Shown: positions 30,188-40,357, numbered from the stretch's first letter. The stretch: DNA of 64,000 nucleotides from Thiothrix subterranea (GCF_030930995.1 NZ_CP133217.1:2656001-2720000), one strand, 5' to 3'. Numbers and translations: made by a program. Notes: generated by a model not told the origin, from the sequence alone.

Positions 30188-31006
30188 ATGAATGTTGCTA
30201 CCAAACTCGAACCCATTCTCAAAGGCCGCAATATGGTGAAACGCTACGGGCGTGTCACCGCACTCGACCACTCCGATTTCGACCTTTACCCCGGCGAAGT
30301 GCTGGCGGTGATTGGCGACAACGGCGCGGGCAAATCTTCCCTGATCAAAGCCCTAACCGGTGCAGCACCCCCCGACATTGGTGAGGTGTATCTGGCAGGC
30401 CAATTGGTGAATTTCAAAAATCCAATGGAAGGCCGTCTTGCCGGTATCGAAACCGTTTACCAGAACTTGGCGGTTTCGCCCTCGTTAAACATTGCCGACA
30501 ACCTGTTTCTAGGGCGTGAGCTGTTGAAACCCGGTTTCCTCGGTAAATGGCTGCGGATGCTGGATCACCAGAAAATGGAACAGATTGCCCGCGACAAACT
30601 GTCCGAACTGGGTTTACTGACCATCCAATCCATCAATCAAGCCGTGGAAACCTTGTCCGGTGGGCAACGTCAAGCGGTTGCGGTGGCTCGCGCCGCTGCA
30701 TTTGGCAGTAAGGTCGTCATTATGGATGAGCCTACCGCTGCTTTAGGTGTGAAGGAGTCACGCCGCGTACTGGAGTTAATCAAGGATGTCCGCGACCGGG
30801 GAATGCCGGTTGTCTTGATCAGCCATAACATGCCGCATGTGTGGGAAGTGGCGGATCGTATTCATGTGCATCGTTTGGGGAAGCGTCACGCGGTCATCAA
30901 ACCCGCGACTCATACGATGTCAGAAGGTGTGGCGATTATGACGGGGGCGATGGACCCGAATGATCACCCAGCCGGTGCGTATGCAGTGCCTGAAGGGGCA
31001 GTGTAG
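30188..31006 (+). CDS. frcA: fructose/ribose-type ABC transporter ATPase
   Basis: This 272-residue protein is a single nucleotide-binding domain, unlike the duplicated RbsA/XylG type. It has Walker A GDNGAGKS (about residues 46-53), the ABC signature LSGGQRQAVAVARA, Walker B VVIMDEPTAALG and the H-loop LISHNM. The start is ATG 30188, with AGGAGG in the end of frcC; the open frame upstream belongs to frcC territory. The single-domain length matches FrcA. Nested hairpins follow before the porin gene. Confidence 0.93.
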   Translation: MNVATKLEPILKGRNMVKRYGRVTALDHSDFDLYPGEVLAVIGDNGAGKSSLIKALTGAAPPDIGEVYLAGQLVNFKNPMEGRLAGIETVYQNLAVSPSLNIADNLFLGRELLKPGFLGKWLRMLDHQKMEQIARDKLSELGLLTIQSINQAVETLSGGQRQAVAVARAAAFGSKVVIMDEPTAALGVKESRRVLELIKDVRDRGMPVVLISHNMPHVWEVADRIHVHRLGKRHAVIKPATHTMSEGVAIMTGAMDPNDHPAGAYAVPEGAV

Positions 31007-31023
31007 TCCGGTTTTAGAAAATG

Positions 31024-31118
31024 GCAGTTCGCCCCGGCGTTGAACCAAGTGGCAGGGACTGGTACTCCCTGCCACTTGACCGAGGCGAACTGCACCCTTA
31101 GCGCTCAGTAATGAGCGC
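31024..31118 (+). promoter_or_regulatory. nested hairpins between frcA and the porin gene
   Basis: GCAGTTCGCC (31024-31033) pairs with GGCGAACTGC (31084-31093). Inside it CAAGTGGCAGGGA (31046-31058) pairs perfectly with TCCCTGCCACTTG (31066-31078) around a 7-base loop. A second hairpin follows: GCGCTCA (31101-31107), loop GTAA, TGAGCGC (31112-31118). No T-run follows. The element fills the 140-base gap and may stabilise, process or attenuate the transcript into the porin gene. Confidence 0.7.
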
Positions 31119-31146
31119 ACTTATATTAACACAGTAGGTAAGTGCG

Positions 31147-32124
31147 ATGAAAACAAGTGTTCTGTTGAGTGTGATTAGTAGCGTAGCCATCTTGTCTCTG
31201 AGTGCGAGCGCAATGGCCGCCGACCCGGTAAAAACCTTCACCTTTGGTGGCAATGTCGAATTAGACGTTACCGCTGATGACGGTGCGGATGCCGGTAATA
31301 ATTTCGGTCACGGTGGGCGTGTGTTGCTGAATGCCGTCGGCGAGATGAAAGGCGATAACTACTTTGTCAAAGGCGTTGCGCAACCGTTAGTGCCTTTCAA
31401 GGGCAGCAGCTTGGGTTATGACGACGTTTACCTGCAAATGGGGCGTGACAAGTGGGATGTGCAGATTGGTCGTTTTGAAGCGGCAAATCTGTTCCCACTG
31501 GGCAAAGATACCATTATCAGCCACGCAGGTGGTGGTGAAGCCAAAGTTTACGAAGCGAATAAAGTCCGTGGTCGTAAAGATGATGTGCTACACGTTGCCC
31601 TGCATTCCAAGCCGTCTGATCAACTCAAACTCGAACTCGGTTTAATGCACGGCAAAGCCGACAGCGACAGTTTTACGGGGGTGCGTCCAGCCGTGTCTTA
31701 CACGATGGGCAATACCACTTTGCACGCCGGTTTTGAAAATGTCACCGACAAAGCCACGGATGGCACGGAACTCAAGCAATCCGGTGTTGGCATTGGCGCA
31801 GGTTTCAAACTCGGTCAAAGCAGTGTCAATGCCAGTGTCTCTTCCTTGAGCGAAGAAGCTACGGGCAAAGCGGATGTGGATGTCACCTCGCTCGGTTTGA
31901 ATATGCAGCGCGGCCCCTTCGGTGCAGGTTTGATTAATTCCACTACCGACAATGGTTCGGGAATAAAGCCCAAAGTGAACACCGTTTACGCGGCTTACAC
32001 CATTCCGGTGTTTGGGAGCAAAGACGCGAGTGTTACGTTGGCAGCCAATGCGTCGCGTGCGGATAACGTCACCAAAGACGAATCCCTGAACGCGGTACGG
32101 GTTCGCTTTAACTACGCCTTCTAA
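31147..32124 (+). CDS. outer-membrane carbohydrate porin
   Basis: A signal peptide ends near SAMAAD (residue 25). The rest has the alternating pattern of a beta-barrel and ends in the outer-membrane sorting motif VRVRFNYAF with a terminal Phe. Length is 325 residues. Segments such as NYFVKGVAQPLV and DDVYLQMGRDKWDVQIGRFEAANLFPLG are typical of porins that use short extracellular loops for sugars (RafY-like annotation). Its place between the frc transporter and the sugar kinase points to sugar uptake across the outer membrane. Substrate range is not visible. Confidence 0.82.
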   Translation: MKTSVLLSVISSVAILSLSASAMAADPVKTFTFGGNVELDVTADDGADAGNNFGHGGRVLLNAVGEMKGDNYFVKGVAQPLVPFKGSSLGYDDVYLQMGRDKWDVQIGRFEAANLFPLGKDTIISHAGGGEAKVYEANKVRGRKDDVLHVALHSKPSDQLKLELGLMHGKADSDSFTGVRPAVSYTMGNTTLHAGFENVTDKATDGTELKQSGVGIGAGFKLGQSSVNASVSSLSEEATGKADVDVTSLGLNMQRGPFGAGLINSTTDNGSGIKPKVNTVYAAYTIPVFGSKDASVTLAANASRADNVTKDESLNAVRVRFNYAF

Positions 32125-32157
32125 CATTACCTCGTTTACGCCAAAGGAATTGTGCTC

Positions 32158-33117
32158 ATGTTTATTGTCTGTGGTGAAGCCCTGTTTGATGTGTTCGTCC
32201 CGGAAGGGGTGAGCCAAGCAGCATTCGCGGTGCCGTTTGCGGCGCGGGCGGGCGGTTCACCGTTTAATGTGGCGATTGGTTTACGCCGTTTGGGTCAGCC
32301 CGTGGCGTTACTGACGGGGGTTTCCACAGACTTTTTGGGCGAACGTTTGATGGCGGTCTTGCAGGCAGAACAGGTGTCTGTCGAGCTGATTGCGCGTAAA
32401 TCCGCCCCAACCACCTTGGGTTTTATCCAGAAAAATGCGGTGGGCGTGCCTAGCTATGCGTTTTACGGCACAGGTGCTGCGGATCGCTTGTTGAGCATGG
32501 CGGATATTGCGTTTGATTTCGCCGCTGTGAAAGGCATTCACATGGGATCGTATTCGCTGGTGGTATCCCCCACGGCAGATACTTTGTTGGAATTGGCGCG
32601 TCAGCAAGCGGGCAAGTGTTTGCTGTCACTTGACCCGAATATCCGCCTGAATGTCGAGCCAGATGTACACCAATGGCGGGTGCGGATCGCTAAATTATTA
32701 CCGTTTATGGATGTGGTTAAAGTCAGCGATGAGGATTTAGCGGCTTTATACCCCGATGTCGAACCCGAAAGCATTATCGCGGATTGGTTAGCCAGTGGCG
32801 TAAAACTTGCATCGTTAACCCGTGGCAGTGAAGGTGCGTCGCTGTGGAGTCAACAGGCGCATGTCACTTTGCCAACACCGCGTGTAAGCGTGGTGGATAC
32901 CGTCGGCGCGGGGGATACGTTCCAAGCGTCATTATTGAATAGCCTGCTGGATTTACAAGCCAATACGGCTGATTGGGCATTAGCGTTAACAGAAGCAACT
33001 TTGCGGCGTATCGGGCAAACAGCGGTATGCGCCGCAGCGCTTACCTGTTCACGTCAGGGTGCGGATTTGCCGACGGGTGATGAGGTGCAGCGGGCGCTGA
33101 CGGAGCTAAGGGTATGA
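32158..33117 (+). CDS. PfkB-family sugar kinase, probable fructokinase
   Basis: This 319-residue ribokinase-fold enzyme has the N-terminal ARAGGSPFNVAIGLRRLG substrate motif. It also has SLDPNIRLNV and the C-terminal signature DTVGAGDTFQASLL with the catalytic Asp. Together with the frc importer and the adjacent zwf-edd-eda genes, fructose to fructose 6-phosphate is the most likely reaction. 2-keto-3-deoxygluconate kinase is the main alternative. The ATG at 32158 has AAAGGAA 8 bases upstream. Its stop overlaps the zwf start (ATGA). Confidence 0.85.
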   Translation: MFIVCGEALFDVFVPEGVSQAAFAVPFAARAGGSPFNVAIGLRRLGQPVALLTGVSTDFLGERLMAVLQAEQVSVELIARKSAPTTLGFIQKNAVGVPSYAFYGTGAADRLLSMADIAFDFAAVKGIHMGSYSLVVSPTADTLLELARQQAGKCLLSLDPNIRLNVEPDVHQWRVRIAKLLPFMDVVKVSDEDLAALYPDVEPESIIADWLASGVKLASLTRGSEGASLWSQQAHVTLPTPRVSVVDTVGAGDTFQASLLNSLLDLQANTADWALALTEATLRRIGQTAVCAAALTCSRQGADLPTGDEVQRALTELRV

Positions 33118-34586
33118 GTCATATGATTATTCCGGTAGCCGCGTTCGATTTGGTCATCTTTGGTGGTACAGGTGATTTGGCGTTACGCAAGCTATTACCG
33201 GCATTATTTCGACGGGATGCGGCGGGGCAAATTCCCGTCCAAGCCCGCATTATTGGGCTGGCATTGAACCAGCAAACCACCGCAGAGTATCGCTATCAGG
33301 TCGCTGATGCGCTGCAACACCACTTGGAAACCAGTGAATTACAGTCCGACCTATTGGAGCGTTTTTTAGGGCGGCTGGAATACCGCGTTACCGATGTCAG
33401 TGATCTTGCCAGTTTCCAAGCCTTGGCAGGCGTGTTGGATGAACACCCTGAACGGGTGCGAGTCTATTATCTGGCGGTGGCGTCGGTGTTATTCGACCCG
33501 ATTTCGCACGGTTTAGCCACCGCCGGTTTGACGGGGAATAATGCCCGTTTAGTGGTGGAAAAACCGTTGGGGCATGATTACGTGAGTGCCTCGCATTTGA
33601 ATGCGCAGATTGGTGATGTGTTTGATGAACATGCGATTTACCGCATCGACCATTATCTCGGCAAGGAAACGGTGCAAAACCTGATGGCGTTGCGCTTTGC
33701 CAATGCCTTGTTTGAGCCGATTTGGAATGCGCAATGCATTGATCATGTGCAAATTACTGCCGCTGAATCGTTGGGCGTGGGTTCACGCGGTGGCTATTAC
33801 GACACTGCGGGTGCTATCCGCGATATGGTGCAAAACCACCTGTTACAGTTGCTCTGCCTGATCGCTATCGAACCGCCCTATCGTTTTGAGGCGGATGCAG
33901 TCCGCGACGAAAAGTTAAAGGTACTGCGTTCCCTACGCCCTCTCTCCGGGCGGAAAGTTCTCGACCATACGGTACGCGGACAATATTTGGCGAGTTCCTC
34001 ATCCCTTGCCTACACCGAAGAAGTGGGGAATCTTGCCAGTATGACCGAATCGTATGTTGCGCTGAAAGTCGAGATTGATAGTTGGCGGTGGTCAGGCGTG
34101 CCCTTTTATTTGCGTACTGGCAAACGTTTGAAAGCACAATCGGCTGAAATTGCCATTGTTTTCAAGAAGCCTTCGCACCTCATGTTTGGCGAATTACCCA
34201 CGCCGATATTCCCTAATGTGTTGAGTATGCGCTTGCAACCGGATGAAGGGCTGCGCCTGCACATTATGACCAAAGAGCCGGGGCCTGGTGGTTTCCGTTT
34301 ACACGACATCCCGCTGGATATGGCGTTTGCGGAACGTCAGGATGCAGGCTGGCGGATGCCGGATGCTTACGAACGGCTGTTGATGGACGTGGTACGTGGC
34401 GACCAAACTTTATTCATGCGCGGCGATGAAGTCGAAGCAGCATGGCAGTGGATCGACCCGATTATTGACGCATGGAAAGCCTCTGGCAGCAAGCCGGAAG
34501 GCTACGAACCCAACAGTTCGGGCCCCATTTCCGCGATTGAAATGATGGCACGGGACGGGCGGCGCTGGCGGGAGATTGAAGCATGA
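33114..34586 (+). CDS. zwf: glucose-6-phosphate dehydrogenase
   Basis: Zwf oxidises glucose 6-phosphate to 6-phosphogluconolactone with NAD(P). The nucleotide-binding start [21 protein letters not shown] and the active-site segment [22 protein letters not shown] (catalytic His included) are present. So are FYLRTGKRL and the C-terminal [19 protein letters not shown]. Length 490 is standard. It is translationally coupled to both the kinase and edd by ATGA overlaps. No 6-phosphogluconolactonase gene lies between zwf and edd. Confidence 0.97.
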   Translation: MSHMIIPVAAFDLVIFGGTGDLALRKLLPALFRRDAAGQIPVQARIIGLALNQQTTAEYRYQVADALQHHLETSELQSDLLERFLGRLEYRVTDVSDLASFQALAGVLDEHPERVRVYYLAVASVLFDPISHGLATAGLTGNNARLVVEKPLGHDYVSASHLNAQIGDVFDEHAIYRIDHYLGKETVQNLMALRFANALFEPIWNAQCIDHVQITAAESLGVGSRGGYYDTAGAIRDMVQNHLLQLLCLIAIEPPYRFEADAVRDEKLKVLRSLRPLSGRKVLDHTVRGQYLASSSSLAYTEEVGNLASMTESYVALKVEIDSWRWSGVPFYLRTGKRLKAQSAEIAIVFKKPSHLMFGELPTPIFPNVLSMRLQPDEGLRLHIMTKEPGPGGFRLHDIPLDMAFAERQDAGWRMPDAYERLLMDVVRGDQTLFMRGDEVEAAWQWIDPIIDAWKASGSKPEGYEPNSSGPISAIEMMARDGRRWREIEA

Positions 34587-36421
34587 ATACACAGACTTCT
34601 CTTCACCCCCAATTAGTCGCCGTTACCCAGCGTATTGAAGCACGGAGTACGGCAACCCGTAGCGCGTATTTACAGCAAATTGCGGCTGCCAACCCTGTGA
34701 CCCCACGCAGTAAACTGAGTTGCGGCAATTTGGCACACGCGGTTGCTGCTGTTCCCACCGCCGATAAGCTGAAACTGGTGGAATGGACGGCGGGCAATAT
34801 CGGCATTGTCACCGCTTACAACGACATGCTTTCCGCGCATCAACCGTTTGTGTATTACCCCGATGTGATCAAAGCGGCAGCGCGTGAAGTCGGTGGCACG
34901 GCACAAGTCGCCGGTGGCGTTCCGGCGATGTGTGATGGTGTGACGCAAGGTCAAGCGGGCATGGAATTGTCACTGTTTTCCCGCGATGTGATTGCGATGA
35001 GTGCGGCGATTGCGTTGTCGCATAATGTCTTCGATTCGAGCGTTTTTCTTGGTGTTTGCGACAAAATCGTGCCCGGTTTAGTGATTGCGGCAGCGAGTTT
35101 TGGGCATTTACCGTGCGTTTTCTTGCCCGCAGGGCCGATGGTATCCGGTTTGGCGAATGATGCGAAAAGCAAAGTGCGCCAGCAATACGCCGAAGGCAAG
35201 GTCGGGCGCGATGAATTGTTGCAAGCCGAAATGCAGTCCTACCACGGCGTGGGTACTTGCACGTTTTACGGCACAGCAAACAGCAACCAGATGTTGATGG
35301 AATTCATGGGCTTGCAATTACCGGGCAGCAGTTTTGTGAATCCGGGTACACCGTTGCGCGAAGCCTTGACGATTGCAGGGGCGCAACGTGCTTTGGCGAT
35401 GACGGCGAAAGGGCAGCATTACACCCCAGCGGCGCACATCCTCAGCGTGAAAGCGTTTGTGAATGGCATTGTTGGGCTGAATGCGACAGGTGGTTCGACC
35501 AATTTATTACTGCATATCGTGGCAATGGCGCGGGCTGCGGGGATTGTTATTTGCCCAGAAGATTTTGCGGATTTGTCTGCGATTACCCCGCTGATGGCGC
35601 GGGTATACCCGAATGGGGTGGCGGACGTGAACCATTTCCATGCGGCGGGTGGTTTGCAATTCGTGATGCGTGAATTGTTGGCAGCGGGTTTATTGCATGA
35701 GGATGTGGAAACCGTCGCGGGGACGGGTTTGCATCACTACACGCAAGAGCCGTTTTTAGCCGCCGATCAAACCGTGGCATGGCGCGAGGGTACAAGCACC
35801 AGCCATGACGCGGACGTTTTACGCCCAGTTGTTCAGCCGTTTCAGCCTTCCGGTGGTGTGGTGCGGTTAGTGGGCAACTTGGGCGATTCTGTTATTAAGG
35901 TGTCGGCAGTCAAGCCGGAAAAACGCCTGATTGAAGCACCTGCGAAGGTTTTCCACGATCAAGCAGCGGTGAAAGCGGCGTTTGAGGCGGGGGAACTGGA
36001 CGGGGATTTTGTGTGCGTGGTGCGTTTCCAAGGCCCCAAAGCCAATGGAATGCCGGAATTGCACGGTTTAACACCGATTTTGGGCTTATTACAAGATCGA
36101 GGTCAAGTCGTGGCATTGGTCACGGATGGCAGAATGTCTGGCGCGAGTGGCAAAGTACCCGCCGCGATTCATGTTAGCCCCGAAGCAATGGATGGCGGCG
36201 CGATTGCCAAAATCCGCGATGGCGACCTAATCCGTTTGGATGCGCATCATGGGCATTTGGAGGTATTGGCGGAAGGCTTTGTGGAACGTGAACCCGCTAT
36301 AGCTGATTTGCACGCCAATGCCAGCGGTTGTGGGCGTGATTTATTTTCGGTATTTCGCACGCACGTGAGTGCAGCGGCGAGTGGGGCAAGTGCCCTGTTT
36401 TCAGACACAGGGAGGGCATAA
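34583..36421 (+). CDS. edd: 6-phosphogluconate dehydratase
   Basis: Edd dehydrates 6-phosphogluconate to 2-keto-3-deoxy-6-phosphogluconate, the defining step of the Entner-Doudoroff pathway. The IlvD/EDD signatures are present: [44 protein letters not shown] and [21 protein letters not shown]. Cysteines for the [4Fe-4S] cluster lie within these. Length is 612 residues, normal. It starts within the zwf end (ATGA) and is 2 bases from eda. Confidence 0.97.
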   Translation: MNTQTSLHPQLVAVTQRIEARSTATRSAYLQQIAAANPVTPRSKLSCGNLAHAVAAVPTADKLKLVEWTAGNIGIVTAYNDMLSAHQPFVYYPDVIKAAAREVGGTAQVAGGVPAMCDGVTQGQAGMELSLFSRDVIAMSAAIALSHNVFDSSVFLGVCDKIVPGLVIAAASFGHLPCVFLPAGPMVSGLANDAKSKVRQQYAEGKVGRDELLQAEMQSYHGVGTCTFYGTANSNQMLMEFMGLQLPGSSFVNPGTPLREALTIAGAQRALAMTAKGQHYTPAAHILSVKAFVNGIVGLNATGGSTNLLLHIVAMARAAGIVICPEDFADLSAITPLMARVYPNGVADVNHFHAAGGLQFVMRELLAAGLLHEDVETVAGTGLHHYTQEPFLAADQTVAWREGTSTSHDADVLRPVVQPFQPSGGVVRLVGNLGDSVIKVSAVKPEKRLIEAPAKVFHDQAAVKAAFEAGELDGDFVCVVRFQGPKANGMPELHGLTPILGLLQDRGQVVALVTDGRMSGASGKVPAAIHVSPEAMDGGAIAKIRDGDLIRLDAHHGHLEVLAEGFVEREPAIADLHANASGCGRDLFSVFRTHVSAAASGASALFSDTGRA

Positions 36422-36423
36422 CC

Positions 36424-37035
36424 ATGTCAGTTAGAAGCATTTGTCAGCAAGTTCCAGTGATTCCGGTATTGGTTGTGAAAGACCTTGAAATTGCCCAACC
36501 CTTAGCGTTGGCTTTGGTGAAAGGCGGTCTGCACGTCTTAGAAGTGACTTTGCGCACGTCGGTCGCGTTGGAGGTGATTCGCCGGATGAGTGAAGTTCCC
36601 GGTAGCATCGTTGGCGCAGGTACGGTGTTAACCCCCGCTGATGTGAAAGCGGTGAAAGCTGCCGGTGCAGCATTCGCGGTTTCCCCCGGCGTAACCGAGC
36701 GTTTGTTAGCGGCTGCCGAAGACGCAGGTTTGGCGTTGTTGCCCGGTGTTGCCACGGTATCCGAGGTGATGAAGCTGGTGGAATGCGGTTACGATACTTT
36801 GAAATTTTTTCCGGCGGAAGCAGCGGGCGGGGTGAAGATGTTGAAATCCATCCACGGCCCGTTACCGGATGTGCGTTTTTGTCCAACGGGTGGCATCAGT
36901 GCGCAAACCTTCCGCGATTATTTGGCATTGCCGAATGTGTTATGTGTGGGTGGTTCGTGGTTAACCCCCGCCGATAAGGTGGCGGCGCACGATTGGGCAG
37001 GTATTGAAGCGATTGCGCGTAGCACGATTGTATAA
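36424..37035 (+). CDS. eda: KDPG aldolase
   Basis: Eda splits 2-keto-3-deoxy-6-phosphogluconate into pyruvate and glyceraldehyde 3-phosphate. The catalytic Glu lies in HVLEVTLRT (about residue 40) and the Schiff-base Lys in GYDTLKFFPAEAAGG (about 127). The phosphate-binding segments GAGTVLTP and PTGGIS are present. 203 residues. It ends the zwf-edd-eda run and is followed by a hairpin and A/T-rich gap before glk. Confidence 0.97.
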   Translation: MSVRSICQQVPVIPVLVVKDLEIAQPLALALVKGGLHVLEVTLRTSVALEVIRRMSEVPGSIVGAGTVLTPADVKAVKAAGAAFAVSPGVTERLLAAAEDAGLALLPGVATVSEVMKLVECGYDTLKFFPAEAAGGVKMLKSIHGPLPDVRFCPTGGISAQTFRDYLALPNVLCVGGSWLTPADKVAAHDWAGIEAIARSTIV

Positions 37036-37078
37036 AAAAATCTTTTTAACGTTTTTTCATGTGACTCCTCAAGTCTTG

Positions 37079-37105
37079 CCTCCCTCGTGATGAGGGAGGA
37101 ATTTT
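37079..37105 (+). terminator. probable terminator after eda
   Basis: CCTCCCTC (37079-37086) and GAGGGAGG (37092-37099) form a perfect 8-bp stem with a 5-base loop, followed by AATTTT. It separates the frc-edd-eda operon from glk, probably with partial read-through given the short T-run. Confidence 0.6.
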
Positions 37106-37153
37106 CTAAAAGAGGACGTTTTAAATTTACTGCGCTTATTCAAGGAGAATAAC

Positions 37154-38140
37154 GTGTTTGTCGCATTGGTGATGGATATAGGTGGGACGAATATTCGCTT
37201 GGGATTGTTAAAACAGGGCGAATATATACCCGCTTATATTAAAAGTTTCAAGATTAATGCTTTTTCACATTTGACCGATGTTATTAAATTATTTTTTGCG
37301 GATGCGCCCGACAATAATGTACAAGAAGCTGCAATTGCAGTTGCAACACCGATTATGGGTGATTACATTAAATTAACCAATCACCGTTGGGAATTCAGTA
37401 TTGAAGCGGTGCGTCAGCAATTTGGTTGGCAACGGTTAAAAGTAGTCAATGATTTTACTGCATTGGCGTTATCACTGCCCTTATTAAATGCGGATGAATT
37501 GCAGGCCATTGGTAATGGTAAAGCGGATGCGGATGGCACGATTGCTTTATTGGGTGCAGGGACGGGATTGGGTGTTTCGGGTTTACTAGCAACACCTGCC
37601 GGTTTGTATCCTTTAGCCGGTGAAGGTGGGCATGTCACATTGGGGGCGCGAAATGCCCGTGAATTGGCGATTTTTAGTCATTTTTGGGCGAAGTATGGGC
37701 ATATGTCAGCGGAACGTCTGCTGTCCGGCACGGGCTTGGTGGAAGTTTACCAAGTGGTTTGTGCGCTGGATGGTGTGCCTGCGGAAGCCTTGGATGCAGC
37801 GGCGATTTCGCAGCGAGCGATAGCACAGAGCTGCGTTGTCTGTATAGAAGTCATGGCTTTATTTTGTGAATGCCTCGGTGTCGTCGCAGGCAATTTGGTG
37901 TTGAGTTTGGGGGCAACCGGCGGTTTGTATATCGGGGGTGGCATTATTCCCCAATTGGGTGATTTCTTTGTGAGTTCGACTTTTCGGCAAGCCTTTGAAG
38001 CCCACGGACGTTTTCGTGCGTATTTAGAAGCCGTGCCGGTTTACGTGATCCACGCGGATCAGGCTGCCTTGAGAGGAGCAGCCCATTCATTGGACAGCCG
38101 CTTTAGCAAGCTGGGTGTTAATTGTGTTATTGGAGGATAG
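37154..38140 (+). CDS. glk: glucokinase
   Basis: Glk phosphorylates glucose with ATP. The phosphate-1 motif MDIGGTNIRLG is at residues 7-17, followed by VVNDFTALALSLPLL with the catalytic Asp near 98. GAGTGLGVSGLL, PLAGEGGHVTLGARN and the C-terminal GGLYIGGGIIPQ complete the proteobacterial glucokinase pattern. The start is a GTG with AGGAG 6 bases upstream. Length is 328 residues. The first third is more A+T rich than its neighbours. The ribosome-binding site of gtsA lies in its last codons. Confidence 0.95.
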   Translation: MFVALVMDIGGTNIRLGLLKQGEYIPAYIKSFKINAFSHLTDVIKLFFADAPDNNVQEAAIAVATPIMGDYIKLTNHRWEFSIEAVRQQFGWQRLKVVNDFTALALSLPLLNADELQAIGNGKADADGTIALLGAGTGLGVSGLLATPAGLYPLAGEGGHVTLGARNARELAIFSHFWAKYGHMSAERLLSGTGLVEVYQVVCALDGVPAEALDAAAISQRAIAQSCVVCIEVMALFCECLGVVAGNLVLSLGATGGLYIGGGIIPQLGDFFVSSTFRQAFEAHGRFRAYLEAVPVYVIHADQAALRGAAHSLDSRFSKLGVNCVIGG

Positions 38141-38144
38141 GAAC

Positions 38145-39407
38145 ATGTTGAAGAAAATATTAAGCAAATCCATTGCGATTGCCTTGTTATCCCTGAGTGC
38201 CAGCGCCGTATTCGCAGGCGAAGTGGAAGTTCTGCATTTCTGGACATCCGGTGGTGAAGCTAAATCCGCTGCCGAATTGAAAAAAATGCTCGAAGCCAAA
38301 GGGCATACCTGGAAAGATTTTGCGGTAGCCGGTGGTGGTGGTGAAAATGCCATGACGGTACTGAAATCCCGCGTGGTTTCCGGTAATCCGCCTTCTGCTG
38401 CACAAATCAAAGGCCCCACTATTCAAGAATGGGGTGATGAAGGCGTATTAACCAATTTAAACAGCGTTGCCGAATCCGAAAAATGGAATGATTTATTGCC
38501 CAGTGTGGTAGCTGATGCCATGAAATACAAAGGCAATTACGTTGCTGCACCTGTGAATGTGCATCGGGTTAACTGGATGTGGTTAAACCCTGCGGTTTTC
38601 AAAAAAGCCGGTGCAGAAATTCCAAAGACATGGGATGAATTATTCGCGGCTGCCGATAAAATCAAAGCGGCGGGTTTAACTGCGATTGCGCACGGCGGTC
38701 AGCCTTGGCAAGATGCCACCACGTTTGAGTCCATTGTATTAGGTACGGCGGGTGCAGATTTCTACCGTAAAGCCTTTGTCGATCTTGACCCGGCAAGTTT
38801 GGATAGCGAAGCGATGGTCAAAGCCTTCGATATGCTACGCAAAACCAAAGGTTACACCGACAAAGATGCACCGGGTCGTGAATGGAACATGGCAACCGCG
38901 ATGTTGATTAACGACAAAGCTGCGATTCAGTTCATGGGCGACTGGGCTAAAGGCGAATTCACCGCTGCGAAAAAAGAAGCGGGCAAGGATTTCCTGTGTA
39001 TGCCAGCACCGGGTACAGCGGGCATGTTTACCTTCAATATCGACAGCTTTGCGATGTTTGAATTGAAGGATGAAAAGAACAAAGCCGCGCAAGTCGATTT
39101 GGCAAAAACCATTATGGAACCGGGTTTCCAAGAAGTGTTTAACCTGAATAAAGGGTCAATACCTGCGCGTTTGAATATGGATATGGCAAAGTTTGATACG
39201 TGCGCGAAAGATTCCAGTGCGGAATTCGTGAAAAGTGCGGCAGATAAAACCTTAGTGCCGAGTATGGCGCACGGTATGGCGATGTTCTCAGCGGTGCAGG
39301 GTGCGGTATACGATACCGTTACCAAGTTCTATAACGATGATGCGATGAGTTCCAAAGATGCGGCAAAAGCTTTAGCCAGTGCGGTTAAAGCGGCGCAAAC
39401 CAAGTAA
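38145..39407 (+). CDS. gtsA: glucose-type ABC transporter substrate-binding protein
   Basis: From ATG 38145 (GGAGGA 8 bases upstream) this is a 420-residue periplasmic binding protein with a signal peptide ending near AVFAGE. The mature part (VEVLHFWTSGGEAKSAAELKKML ... WKDFAVAGGGGENAMTVLKSRVVSGNPPSAAQIKGP) matches the glucose/mannose-binding GtsA group of Pseudomonas. It continues with VNVHRVNWMWLNPAVFKKAG and MGDWAKGEF. It follows glk by 4 bases, which supports glucose as the substrate. A hairpin of the dispersed-repeat type follows. Confidence 0.9.
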   Translation: MLKKILSKSIAIALLSLSASAVFAGEVEVLHFWTSGGEAKSAAELKKMLEAKGHTWKDFAVAGGGGENAMTVLKSRVVSGNPPSAAQIKGPTIQEWGDEGVLTNLNSVAESEKWNDLLPSVVADAMKYKGNYVAAPVNVHRVNWMWLNPAVFKKAGAEIPKTWDELFAAADKIKAAGLTAIAHGGQPWQDATTFESIVLGTAGADFYRKAFVDLDPASLDSEAMVKAFDMLRKTKGYTDKDAPGREWNMATAMLINDKAAIQFMGDWAKGEFTAAKKEAGKDFLCMPAPGTAGMFTFNIDSFAMFELKDEKNKAAQVDLAKTIMEPGFQEVFNLNKGSIPARLNMDMAKFDTCAKDSSAEFVKSAADKTLVPSMAHGMAMFSAVQGAVYDTVTKFYNDDAMSSKDAAKALASAVKAAQTK

Positions 39408-39410
39408 ATC

Positions 39411-39450
39411 CCCCCATCCTCAGCCCTTCCCCTGCAAGGGGTGAAGGGTG
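39411..39450 (+). repeat. intercistronic hairpin after gtsA, degenerate dispersed repeat
   Basis: GCCCTTC (39423-39429) pairs with GAAGGGT (39443-39449), and CCCT (39430-39433) pairs with AGGG (39437-39440). The loop has 3 bases and a two-base bulge. The string CCCC-ATCCTCAGCCCTTCCCCTGCAAGGGG is a diverged copy of the arm at 17420-17459. No T-run follows, so read-through into gtsB is expected. Confidence 0.6.
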
Positions 39451-39478
39451 CAAGAAGTTTGGTGTAACGAGGTGTCTT

Positions 39479-40357
39479 ATGGTAACGAAATGGCTAGAGC
39501 GCATCATGCCTCGGCTGGTGCTTGCGCCCACTTTTGTGATCGCATTGGTGTTTATCCACGGGTTTATTTTGCTGAATGCGTGGTTGTCTTTTTCCAGTTC
39601 TAACTTAATGCCCAAATATGACTGGGCAGGTTTTATTCAATACGAACGTTTATTTGCGAATGAACGCACTGCGGTCGCTGCGACCAATCTATTCATTTTT
39701 GCAACACTGTTTATCTTGATTTGTTTATTCCTCGGTTTGTTGATGGCGATTTTGCTGGATCAACGCATTCGGGGTGAGGGCGTGATTCGCACAATTTATC
39801 TGTATCCAATGGCATTATCGTTTATTGTGACAGGCACAGCGTGGAAATGGATTTTGAATCCGGGACTGGGTTTTGAAAAGCTCATGCACGATATAGGGTT
39901 TGAAACCTTCCAGTTTGATTGGTTGGTCAATTCCGAGATGGCGATTTATACGGTGGTGATTGCGGGTGTGTGGCAATCCTCCGGTTTCGTGATGGCGTTA
40001 TTCTTGGCCGGTTTGCGCGGAATTGATGAGTCGATTATTAAAGCGGCGCAAATTGATGGCGCATCACTGCCGATGATTTACCGCAAGATCATTATTCCGG
40101 GAATGCGTCCGGTATTTTTCAGTGCCTTTATTATTCTGGCGCACATTGCGATTAAGAGTTTTGACTTGGTAATGGCATTGACGGGCGGTGGCCCCGGTTA
40201 TTCCTCGGATTTACCCGCGACGTTTATGTATACGTTTGCGTTTACCCGTGGGCAAATCGGCATTGGTGCGGCGAGTGCGATGATGATGCTAATGACTGTG
40301 ATGGCGGTGATCGTGCCTTACTTGTATTCCGAATTGAGGAGTCAACGTCATGCTTAA
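39479..40357 (+). CDS. gtsB: glucose-type ABC transporter permease 1
   Basis: This 292-residue inner-membrane protein has six membrane segments. The binding-protein-dependent transport signature (EAA loop) reads IDESIIKAAQIDGASLPMIYRKIIIPGMRP, about residues 180-210. It belongs to the MalF/UgpA group. It overlaps gtsC by 8 bases, so the two permeases are made together as a heterodimer. Confidence 0.92.
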   Translation: MVTKWLERIMPRLVLAPTFVIALVFIHGFILLNAWLSFSSSNLMPKYDWAGFIQYERLFANERTAVAATNLFIFATLFILICLFLGLLMAILLDQRIRGEGVIRTIYLYPMALSFIVTGTAWKWILNPGLGFEKLMHDIGFETFQFDWLVNSEMAIYTVVIAGVWQSSGFVMALFLAGLRGIDESIIKAAQIDGASLPMIYRKIIIPGMRPVFFSAFIILAHIAIKSFDLVMALTGGGPGYSSDLPATFMYTFAFTRGQIGIGAASAMMMLMTVMAVIVPYLYSELRSQRHA

